In this document: positions 52,923 through 61,052 of the stretch, piece by piece
Layout: each line of letters begins with the position of its first letter
Position numbering within the stretch: the first letter of the stretch is position 1
DNA from: Kalaharituber pfeilii
Taxonomy: Eukaryota > Ascomycota > Pezizomycetes > Pezizales > Pezizaceae
NCBI GenBank assembly: GCA_015179045.1
Contig: WHUZ01000057.1
Span: 366,316-430,315 of the forward strand
Reading direction: 5' to 3'
DNA length: 64,000 nucleotides
Position numbers and translations under genes: made by a program
The notes under the pieces: model-generated
Seen by the model: the letters and a program-made list of their open reading frames with translations, nothing else
Told to the model about the DNA's origin: nothing
The model's database searches: none

Positions 52923-54528
52923 ATGTCGGACGCGGAAGGAGAAAGGAGATTTGAGAGAGTTCGAGAGGTGAATGCTGAGGTGGAGGCAATAATGCCCATT
53001 AGGAAGCCCGGGGAGTATGCTGAAGTCTTCCACAGGCATATCCGGAGCTTGGTGAATTCGTTTAATAAGCTTCCAATTATTTCAACTACCGTTTCCTTTC
53101 AAGCCTTAATGGCTGATCAAAACAAAAAAATTAAGCGCTCTGATGTAGAGCACGATCAACTTTTTGAACAGGCCACGTTAACGGAAGTGAGTGGAAGGTG
53201 GATGTCTTCGGAAGGTAGTGAATTACTGGTTTTTTGGAAGGGGGGATTAAATGTAAGTATGCGTTTTTTTTTTGGGGGGGGGTTATATAACAGGCTATGA
53301 CCCTATGGCAAAAATCTATATACCTGATCCGGCTGCCCTCTACGTCCTCCTGCTTTCACTCCGGTTACCCGCCGGCTGCCCTCCACGTCCTCCTGCTTTC
53401 ACCCCGGTTACCCGCCGGTTACCCGCCGGCTGCCCTCCACGTCCTCCTGCTTTCACCCCGGTTACCCTCCGGCTGCCCTCCACGTCCTCCTACTTTCACT
53501 CCGGTTACCCTCCGGCTACCCTCCGCGTCCTCCTACTTTCACTCCGGTTGCCCTCCGGCTACCCTCCGCGTCCTCTTACTTTCACTCCGGTTACCCTCCG
53601 GCTACCCTCCACGTCCTCCTACTTTCACTCCGGTTGCCCTCCGGCTACCCTCCGCGTCCTCCTACTTTCACTCCGGTTACCCTCCGGCTACCCTCCACGT
53701 CCTCCTACTTTCATTCCGGTTACCCTCCGGCTACCCTCCACGTCCTCCTACTTTCACTCCGGTTGCCTTCCGGCTACCCTCCGGTCACCCTCTACGTCCT
53801 CCTACTCCCACTCCTCGTTTTATTTTATTTGCTGTTGCGTATATATACTAACTTAAAAAATATAGTATCCCATTGGAAAATCGGCAGGTATTCAAATGCA
53901 AAAAGATACTGTTACAGCCATTGATTCCTTAGAAGAGGAATATTCACCACCTCCTCCAGGGAAAGAGGATTGCCGTTACTCTAAAGTGTCTTTACTTTGT
54001 CAAAGATACTCTACTTTTGGAGTATATCACTTGGCATATTGGATGCAGAAAGGACATACTTTTACTCCACCTACTTTATCTAGGCAAGTTGGATCTGCCG
54101 GCTACAAGCAGCGGGCTGTAGGTGCTTTCTTTAATAATATTTCTCAATTAATTCAAGTTATTGGAATGCTTTGTTTAGTTATTGATCCTGATTGTTATTT
54201 ACGTTATTGGAGGCTTTTTCAGGAAGATTGTTCTAATAATGTACCATGTCCTTTGCTAAACACGTCTCGTCGTGCCTGTTTTTATGGACTTGCTTTATTG
54301 CGGAATACTCAAGTTGAAGCTCACAAAAACTATAATGATACTCCTGATGGTTGGGTGGCTATATGTTGTTGGGGAAACTTTCCTGGGGGAGAGTTAGTTT
54401 TACCTGATTTAGGGATGAAGTTAAAGTTTCAGCAAGGGGATGTTATTTTTTTTCGTTCTCGTTTACTGGAGCATTTTGTTGCGGACTTTGATGGTGCTCG
54501 TTCCAGTATTGTTTTTTTTTTCACATGA
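52923..54528 (+). CDS. 2OG-Fe(II) oxygenase, fungal TET/JBP-like, copy 3 (best preserved)
   Basis: Exon 1 is 52923-53252 (110 codons), intron 53253-53865, exon 2 53866-54528, joined in phase 0. The intron has GTAAGT, a perfect TACTAAC branch site (53847-53853) and TATAG acceptor. Exon 1 includes 'YAEVFHRHIRSLVNSF' and 'GRWMSSEGSELLVFW'; exon 2 includes 'VEAHKNYNDTPDGWVA', 'GGELVLPDLGMKL', 'GDVIFFRSRLLEHFV' and 'GARSSIV'. That gives the H...H...R pattern of iron/2-oxoglutarate dioxygenases. The fungal TET/JBP relatives act on modified DNA bases (family knowledge; assignment from memory). The first metal motif reads HxN, not HxD. A T-run length change near 54512 ends the frame at 54528 just after the last core residue; the ancestral end was about 54622. 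About 330 residues remain. It could still make protein, but activity is doubtful. Confidence 0.62.
53253..53865 (+). other. Oxygenase intron filled by a minisatellite
   Basis: GT-AG intron of 613 bp, far longer than the 53-69-bp introns of the neighbouring gene. The minisatellite occupies about 53325-53805. The sister intron (38072-38853) is 169 bp longer, about four 43-bp units. Confidence 0.75.
53325..53805 (+). repeat. 43-bp minisatellite in the intron, ~11 units
   Basis: Same unit as 38130-38765. Units here are more uniform and keep more CpG (ctccgcgtcctcc). Confidence 0.9.
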
Positions 54529-54738
54529 GAAGATTATAAATAAAACTTGGCTTTAAACTCGATTAATCTTTGTCCGGCATCTCCCTGAGATGGACTGTAA
54601 TGCCCCGATTCCATATGACTAAACTCTAGTGGAACCGGAGCAATCTGTTTTGATTTTTTGTGATTTTTTTTGTGGCTTAATGTATTAACTGTAGAACATT
54701 TATGTCACGCGCGGCGGCGGGTGGCGGCGGGTGCTGCC

Positions 54739-55403
54739 TGTCACCGATCACGATCAGTTACCCTGAACTATTTTAAGGTCCACCGGGTTCAAGGAATCTC
54801 ATTACTTGCCCACTAGCACAGTTTTGGATAATGACAAGTATACTTTTGGATAAGCTGCGCTTAAGGGTTATGATTACACTGTTTGGATAACAATAATTGT
54901 ACTGAAGGCACGGCACTTAAGGAATTACGCTTTTTGGATAACATCGATCATGCTGAAGACACGGAGCTTAAGGAAGCCTTTCTACATCTCTCTATTTCTG
55001 TGTTGCCCTCTCCTGTATTAAAAGACTCCTTTTCCACCCCGTACTCTAGACCCCTCAAGCAATAAATATATACTCTCCTGGCTATGCTTTTCCCTCTATA
55101 ACTATAAGCAGCGTTCTGCTTAAACCTGTGAGCATTGCGTGGCCCGCCTGACTCGATCTGTGACTCCGTCCTGGCTACTAGCTCCCTGAGGCCGGACGTT
55201 GGCGGAGATGATGGACTGGGCGGCGGAGTAGACGGAGGATTTATTACATGTTCATTCTCATTTTATGGTTTTATTTGCGAGTTACTATTCAGTTACTGTC
55301 TTCCATGTATCTAAACGCTCGCCATAGCCTACAAGGCGGCACACGAGTAATGCAATTAAAAAAAAAAAAAAAAAAAAAAAATTCCTGAGGCTGGTCTGTT
55401 ACA
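54739..55403 (+). mobile_element. Solo LTR containing a LINE 3' fragment (sister of 39727-40377)
   Basis: TGTCACC to GTTACA with flanks CTGCC (54734-54738) and CTGCT (55404-55408). The LINE insert lies at ~55195-55381, and the LTR words 'cctgaggccgg' / 'cctgaggctgg' stand on both sides of it. Confidence 0.88.
55195..55381 (+). mobile_element. 5'-truncated LINE 3' end with poly(A)
   Basis: 'gacgttggcggagatgatggactgggcggcgg' to 'gccatagcctacaaggcggcacacgagtaatgcaatt' and then a run of 24 A. Confidence 0.82.
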
Positions 55404-55619
55404 CTGCTAAGGGATACGGCTGATTCAGGGTAAGAGTAGTTTCGCAAGCGCTGAATGGAAGAGGCTTGACATAAGAGGCTTGCAGGAGTTCAACGGTTCC
55501 AGTTTAGCGGCAATGACAGGTTATGGTGAAAGGCAGAGAAGATCAGGTACTGAATTAGATTCATAACCTATTTACTATACAATGCCTTAGAGTTAGGGGC
55601 AATGCACTTCTGAACCTAT
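55404..55619. other. Duplicated unique spacer
   Basis: Matches 40378-40570. Part of it (about 55430-55520) reappears inverted at 59560-59650. No gene. Confidence 0.5.
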
Positions 55620-56120
55620 ATATCTATATCGTTCCATGCGGAACGGTTTCCACCAATGCCTATACCTCTATATCATTCTGTACGGAACAGTTTCCTACCT
55701 ATGCCTATGCCTCTATATCGTTCCGTGTAGAACTGTTTCCTACCTATAGCTATACCTCTATATCTGTCCGTGCGGAACAGTTTCCCACCTATGCCTATAC
55801 TTCTTATCATTCCGTATGGACTAGGAATGGTTTCCCACCTATGCCTATGCCTCTATAACGTTCCGTGCGGAACGGATGGGCCTTGAGCTTAAGCTCAAGG
55901 CCTTCGGGTCAGAACAGGCTCAAGGCCTTCCGTCCAGAGCAGGCTCAAGGCCTTCCACCAGGAAGCAATGCCCCTATGGTTCCACCTATACCTATACCTC
56001 TATATCGTTCCATGCACAATGGATAGGCTCGAGGCCTTCCAGCCAGACGAGGCTCAAGTCCTTCTGCCCCGAAGCAATACCCCCCATGATCCTATCTATA
56101 CCTATACCTTTATAGCATTT
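55620..56120. repeat. 'gttccgtgcggaac' and 'ctcaaggccttc' minisatellites
   Basis: Same two arrays as 40575-40923. The segmental duplication ends at about 55960, but the second array continues in mixed form ('cctatacctatacctctatatcg') to ~56120. Confidence 0.82.
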
Positions 56121-56139
56121 CGTGTGGAACAGCTGGGTT

Positions 56140-56488
56140 GATTACAAGCGGCACAAGGTTTTTCTTCACAATTAGGAAAAAAAAATGCAAAGGCCCGCCG
56201 GCTGTCTACCAAGTTCAGCTCATTCTAGCTCATCTCATGGTGTCAGATCGGAGCTGTTGTAGGTATGAAACGCAGTTCATTCCACCTGATCTCACGCTAG
56301 TGGGTCGGGGCTGCCACATCTATCAAATTCAGCTCATTCTGCATTATCTCGTGGCGTCGAATCGGGCTGGCCGTACATGTCAAATTCACCTCATCTCTGG
56401 CCGTCAGGCCATACCTGCTCTACCAGTCAAATTCTCAGCTCATTGCAGCTCATTTCGTGCCCTTGGGTCGGAACTGCCATACATCTCT
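56140..56488. repeat. Degenerate ~60-bp repeat 'gtcaaattcagctcattctg'
   Basis: About five units of 'atacctgtcaaattcagctcattctgcatctcgtggcgtcgaatcgg' type. Units recur near 56815-56870 and weakly near 31600-31660. The open frame here is not a gene. Confidence 0.7.
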
Positions 56489-56812
56489 CATGCCGAAATG
56501 GCTGCCGAAATGGCTGCCGAAATGGCTACTGAGTTCACTGCCACAATAGCTGCCGAAATGGCTACTGAAATGCGTACTGAAATGGCTGCTGAAAATGGCC
56601 GCTGAAATGGCTGCCAAAATACGTGCCGGAATGGCTACCAAAATGCATGCAGAAAAGGCTGCTAAAATTGCAGCCGAAATGGCTACTGAAATGCGTGCTG
56701 AAATGGCAGCCAAAATGGCTATCGAAATGCATGCTGAAATGGCTGCTGAAATAGCCGCTGAAATGGCTGCCAAAATGGCTACCGAAATGGCTACTGGAAT
56801 GGCTAGGGCCAG
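56489..56812 (+). repeat. 12-bp minisatellite 'gaaatggctgcc', ~27 units
   Basis: GAAATGGCTGCC with regular interspersed variants (gaaatgcgtgct, aaaatgcatgca). Higher-order periods of ~36-48 bp are visible. Confidence 0.92.
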
Positions 56813-57003
56813 CCATACCTGTCAAATTCAGCTTATTCCACTTCATCTTGTACCATCGGGTCGCACCGACTATACATATTAAATGTATGCTGCCATTGCA
56901 CTGCAAAGCTGCGCTGCCATTGCGCTTCAAAAGTCCGGTGCCATTGTGCTTCCAAAGTGCGCTGCCATTGTGCTGTGAAAGTGCGTTGGCATTGCGTCTC
57001 ATC
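56813..57003. repeat. Mixed repeats incl. 24-bp 'gcgctgccattgcgct'
   Basis: Five degenerate copies of the 'tgccattgyrctgcaaa.gtgcgc' unit at 56890-56990. Confidence 0.75.
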
Positions 57004-57046
57004 ATGCCAAGAAACCATGGAGCGGCTGTAGCTCCATGGTTTCTTG
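57004..57046. repeat. Perfect 17-bp-arm hairpin
   Basis: GCCAAGAAACCATGGAG, a 9-nt centre, then CTCCATGGTTTCTTGGC. The best-preserved member of the family at 16680 and 29903. A half copy follows directly at 57059-57073. Confidence 0.92.
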
Positions 57047-57123
57047 GCACAGGTGCTATCCATGGTTTCTTGGCATAGGTGCTATACATTTCGTGCTACG
57101 GCCGCTCCAGGCATAGGTGCTAT

Positions 57124-57178
57124 TTTTTTTTTTTTTTTGTCACGTGATCCCGCGCGCAGCTGCTCGCCAAGGCAGGGC
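57124..57178 (-). mobile_element. 55-bp retroposed SINE tail with 13-bp target duplication
   Basis: Flanked by GCATAGGTGCTAT at 57111-57123 and 57179-57191. On the minus strand it reads 'gccctgccttggcgagcagctgcgcgcgggatcacgtgac' plus A15. Matches the tail at 31265-31332. Confidence 0.85.
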
Positions 57179-57191
57179 GCATAGGTGCTAT

Positions 57192-57640
57192 ACATTTCAT
57201 GATGTTGAAAGAGACTCGCCATACCTGTGATATTGACCTCATTCTGCCATTCTCGTGTCATCGATTGGGCCCTATGGTACGTGTCAGATAATTTCGCGAA
57301 TGAAAGGGACCCACCATACATATGAAATTGCACTCATCATGCCACTCTCGTGCCATCCAACGGGCCCTACGGTACGTGTCAGATTCAGCTCACGTTCACA
57401 CATCTCACGATGTTGAAAGGGACCCGTCATATATATGAAATGCACACATTGTCCTTACGGCCGCCACACACCAAGCCACGACCGCTGGGAAGCCACGACG
57501 GCCGGCAAGCCACGACCGCCGCCAAGCCACGACCGCCGGCAAGCCACGACCGCCGGCAAGCCACGACCGCCGGCAAGCCATGACCGCCTCCCGCCGACAG
57601 CCGGCAAGCTCACAGAACCGGCTAGCTATAGGTAGCTAGC
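57192..57640. repeat. Subtelomeric block ending in an 'aagccacgaccgccggc' array
   Basis: Two ~115-bp units ('gatgttgaaagrgaccc..catayctgtgatattg...ggtacgtgtcaga') then, at 57473-57600, about seven 17-19-bp GC-rich units. Inverted copy at 14720-15096. Confidence 0.85.
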
Positions 57641-57800
57641 ATGCTGCCAGTATAGCCCGCCTGCCAGTATAGCCCGCCTACTAGTATAGCCCGCGTGCCA
57701 GTATGGCCCGCCTTCCAGTATAGCCCGCCTGCCAGTACGGCCCGCCTGCTAGTACAGTCTGCCTGCTAGTGGAGCCCGCCTGCCGGTACAGCCCGCCTGC
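57641..57800. repeat. 19-bp tandem 'agcccgcctgccagtatag', ~8 units
   Basis: Regular 18-19-bp units with C/T changes. A short relative lies at 59500-59550. Confidence 0.9.
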
Positions 57801-57905
57801 TAATGTTCTGGCCCACCGACGAACATTTTCCGGTTCGCGAACCGGCCAGCCGATTCGTGAACCGGCCGGCCCCGTGAAAAACATATGGTGTTTTTCACGG
57901 GGCCA
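57801..57905. repeat. Palindromes: ggttcgcgaacc and a 16-bp-arm hairpin
   Basis: 57830-57866 has 'ccggttcgcgaaccgg' and a diverged second copy. 57868-57904 has GGCCCCGTGAAAAACA, a 5-nt centre, and TGTTTTTCACGGGGCC. Related but shuffled palindromes lie at 59380-59480. Confidence 0.88.
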
Positions 57906-57981
57906 GCCCAGCCACGAACACCTGGTCCAGCGGCGAACATGAATGTACCTCGATGTATATGTAATATATATACTCGCTTAT

Positions 57982-58154
57982 TTTTTTTTTTTTATATCAT
58001 TACTCGCATGCCGCCTTGCAGGCTATGGCGAGGGTTTAGATACATGAATGATAATCAACGGAAAAATAAGTAACAGATAAGGAGATAAAGTGAAAATATG
58101 ACCGGTTACTCCGCCGCCCAGTCCATCACCTCCGCCAACGTTCTCTCCCCCCCC
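57982..58154 (-). mobile_element. 5'-truncated LINE 3' end with 15-bp target duplication
   Basis: TATATACTCGCTTAT flanks it at 57967-57981 and 58155-58169. On the minus strand it starts 'ggggggagagaacgttggcggaggtgatgg' and ends 'ggcggcatgcgagtaatgatat' plus A13. Confidence 0.9.
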
Positions 58155-58261
58155 TATATACTCGCTTATGATTTAATGTAATAGTGATCTATCATACAGC
58201 CAGCTAAGCAATTTCCACAGTCTCCTATCCCCCTATGCAGTCATCTATGTACAAACAATAG

Positions 58262-58700
58262 TACTTTTTTTTTTTTTTATATCATTACTCGCATGCCGCA
58301 GTATGGGCTATGGCGAGGCATTTATTAAAGAAAGAAAATTAACCGTCACTAAATACATGTGGTACCCGCAATACTCATACATGGTGCGGGTAGAATGTAC
58401 ACACTGGTCAATACAGCCTATTTCCTCCGTCTGTCCGGCTCGTATTGAGTGGTCCTCAACCATTTCCCACCTAACCTAACTCTGTCTACGCCCGTCGCTG
58501 CCTCCAAGTACACCACGACCGAGCTGGTCATTTTTCCTTCTTCCAGTAGCGCGGTCTTTCGTCTCAGCCACCTTATCCCCACAGTCTTGCCTAGCCTATC
58601 ATTCCCGGACTCCAACCATTTCCGGACCTTCCCTAAATATACATCACTGTGTTCACTCTCATTCTCCTGGTTAGTACATTGACCAGCATTGCTTTTATTA
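58262..58700 (-). mobile_element. LINE-derived element, 3' part incl. end of ORF1
   Basis: Poly(A) (T run 58266-58280), the shared tail, then the ORF1 C-terminus at 58682-58418 ('GKVRKWLESGN', 'SSVVVYLEAATGVDRVRLGGKWLRTTQYEPDRRRK' in part). Homologous to 61053-61450. Near 58640 homology stops and a cysteine-rich frame takes over. Confidence 0.75.
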
Positions 58701-59000
58701 CAAGAATAAGAACATTTAACCTTTTGACATATGCATGTACAACGAAGAGAAGAACAGGTACCTAGACAAGAACATGAAATTTTGTCTTGACAAGTTTTAT
58801 CATGATGAGGTTGCTTAAAGTGGGTACTTGGCACTTGCAGGGCTCTTATTATCTACTGTTTCTGGTAATACAACCACCAAACTTTTCATTCTTGGCATCA
58901 ACGCAATCCCTGTTACTGCCACAATATAATACCAGAATGGCGGAGGATTCCGGAAATCTCTACCTATGAAGATAACACTCCAAAATTTCGCTTAGAGTAA
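58640..59000 (-). pseudogene. Cysteine-rich (CXC-like) domain fragment fused to LINE ORF1
   Basis: On the minus strand the frame enters from about 59000 through 'LRRCQE-KVWWLYY'-like sequence broken by TGA/TAG codons, then is open from 58834: 'KTCQDKISCSCLGTCSSLRCTCICQKVKCSYSCNK' (in part) and 'QCTNQENE', after which it continues in frame into the LINE ORF1 tail. The spacing C-x-C-x3-C-x4-RC-x-C-x-C-x4-C-x3-C resembles zinc-binding cysteine clusters seen in transposon proteins and CXC-type domains. The fusion may be a template switch during retrotransposition or a later deletion. Function unknown. The start codon is not clear. Confidence 0.45.
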
Positions 59001-59372
59001 GAAGAATACTAGAAGCATATTTAGTAATTTTCTTCTAGTGTTTCGGTTAACAATAATTAAGTTATGATTACAAATTGGTATTCTTAACTATAGCAGTCTA
59101 GAAGCGTAGTGAATTATTAATTAAACTGTCTGTATTATCTTCTAGTATGTGGTAAGAAGTAGCAACTTGCTACTCATATTAGCAACTTATCACCGACAGC
59201 AACTTTCAAGTGGCAACTTGTAGGTGGCAACTTGTCAGTGGCAAACAGAACAGCAATAGGGCTGTGCTAGCACACAGTAACTGGCTTATCAATTAACGCT
59301 GGTAGCAGAATGTTTCTCTATACTCAATCACTGGTAGTACGTAGAGGTACCTAGTGGTACTTGTACTAAACC
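59001..59372. other. Spacer, no gene seen
   Basis: 'gcaacttgtcagtggcaac'-type words repeat loosely at 59160-59240. No coding evidence. Confidence 0.45.
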
Positions 59373-59560
59373 AGTGTTCGTCGGTGGACTGGCCCATTCG
59401 CGAATCAGCCAGCCCACCGACGAATTGGCCGATTCGCGAATGGGCCTGGCCGGTTCGCGAACCGCAATGTTCGTCGGTAGGCCAGAACACTAATATAGCG
59501 GGCCGCCTGCCAGTACAGCCCACCTGCTAGTATAGCCGCCTGCAAGTAGAGCCTGGCATC
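59373..59560. repeat. Palindrome-rich block 'attcgcgaat' / 'ttcgtcggtgg'
   Basis: Contains attcgcgaat twice, ggttcgcgaacc once, and 'gttcgtcggtaggccagaac', which is the inverse of 57805-57825. Confidence 0.78.
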
Positions 59561-59744
59561 GCTGCTGAGCTGGAACCATTGAACTGCTACCTGCAAGCCT
59601 CTCCTGTCAAGCCTCTGCCTTTCAGCGCTTGCGAAACTACTGTTACCCTGAACTGGCCATATCCGGTCGCAGCACCAGCTCGCCGGCGCGTGACAATTGC
59701 AGCTCATCTTGTGCCCTTGCGTCGGAACAGCCATGTGTATCTAA

Positions 59745-59972
59745 TGGTGAAATGGCTGCTGAGTTGGCAGCCGAAATAGCACCCGAAATGCATGCTGAAA
59801 AGGCTGCTGAAATGGCTACCGAAATGGCTACCGAAATGCGTACTGCAACCGCTGCCGAAATGGCTGCTGAAATGGCCGCTGAACTGGCAGCCGAAATGAC
59901 TACCGAAATGCGTGCTGAAAAGGCTGCTGAAATGGCTGCCCAAACGGCTACCGGAATGGCTACCGAGATGGT
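59745..59972 (+). repeat. 12-bp minisatellite 'gaaatggctgcc', ~19 units
   Basis: Same unit as 56489-56812, starting after 'tctaatggtgaaatgg'. A short outlier lies at 60728-60780. Confidence 0.9.
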
Positions 59973-60669
59973 GTAATAAACTGGTCTGGGTGGGGTCGGC
60001 GGGTTGGGATTTCGGGGTCTCAGGGGGTCCAGGGTACCGGAACCGGGTACGGGGCGGGCGGCAGACGATTTCACAGCGGAGGCAGAGGCAGAGGCAGAGG
60101 CAGAGGCAGAGGCGGTCGGAGCTATGTGATGCCGAGAGGTAGATGTATTGAAAAGCTAAATACACAGCTTGGGTAGAATACAAGTTGGTGCGTGGAGAAG
60201 CAAGAGGGAGGAGGGCGGAGGGCCTGTTTTATAGAAAGCCCTCGGTGGCAAATCCAAGCAAACAAACAAACGAGCAAACAAACAAACGAAGTACATGGAA
60301 AACCAAGGAAACGACTGGAAGTACATGGAAGGCTAAGGAAATGACTGGAAGCGGGTAGAAGCATCAGGAATATCCGGGAATGAGCTCAGTGATACCTGTT
60401 GCTGGTGGATTCCGAGGTCTTCCAGCAGGTTCTAAGGCTTTCCGGCAGGTTCGACGTCTTTTCGTGCAGGTTCTGGGGATCCGAGTTCTTCTACCAGATT
60501 CTGGCACGTTCTTCCGGTTCGGGTTTGTAAGCGATGACTAGAATGCTGGCGGCCATGTTGCTCCTGTGAGCTCACAGGTGTAGGGACATATATGGGAATG
60601 CCCTAAGGAGTATACCGAGTTACGAGGGGGTCAGAGTCAGCTGCACGTGTGTAAATACTGGCATATAGT
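59973..60669. other. Spacer with simple repeats
   Basis: (ggcaga)5 at 60077-60113, 'aaacaaacaaacgagc' at 60262-60290, 'gaagtacatggaa..ccaaggaaacgactg' twice at 60286-60352, and 'ttccagcaggttct'-type units at 60420-60480. No gene is supported. Confidence 0.6.
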
Positions 60670-60814
60670 ATGTTGATTGCCAGTATAGGACCGGAGCTGG
60701 AGGGTCTTGGGCGAGGGGTCCGATTACAGATGGCTAGTGAAATGGCTGGTAAAGTAGCTACCGAAATGGCTACTGGAATGGTGGAAGGCCTGACCCAACA
60801 GCACGAGATGAATA

Positions 60815-60985
60815 TATGCTGCTATTGCACTCCGAAGATGCGCTACCATTGCGCTGCTCAAGTACGGTGCCATTGCACTGCTGCCATTGTGCTGCTGCAA
60901 AGGTGCACTGCGAATGTATGCTGCTATTGCACTCCGAAAGATGCACTGCCATTGCACTGGGAAGATGTACAGCCATTGCGTGTTA
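60815..60985. repeat. 24-bp-type repeat 'gctattgcactccgaag', degenerate
   Basis: Seven loose units of 'tgccattgcactgc.gaagatgcrc', kin to 51835 and 56890. Confidence 0.75.
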
Positions 60986-61052
60986 CGGGCGTGAGGGGCT
61001 AGGCTCTGGTAGGCGTGGGAAGGTACTGGATGTTACGGCTACGGAGGAGTGT

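Noticed and set aside
53888..53896. Alternative oxygenase splice acceptor at CGGCAG (53882-53887)
   Set aside because: Using it puts exon 2 out of frame, whereas TATAG ending at 53865 keeps phase and lies a typical short distance from TACTAAC.
55357..55381. Poly(A) run as an assembly artefact
   Set aside because: The same A-rich end occurs in the sister copy at 40335-40356 and is the expected LINE tail, though its exact length may be uncertain.
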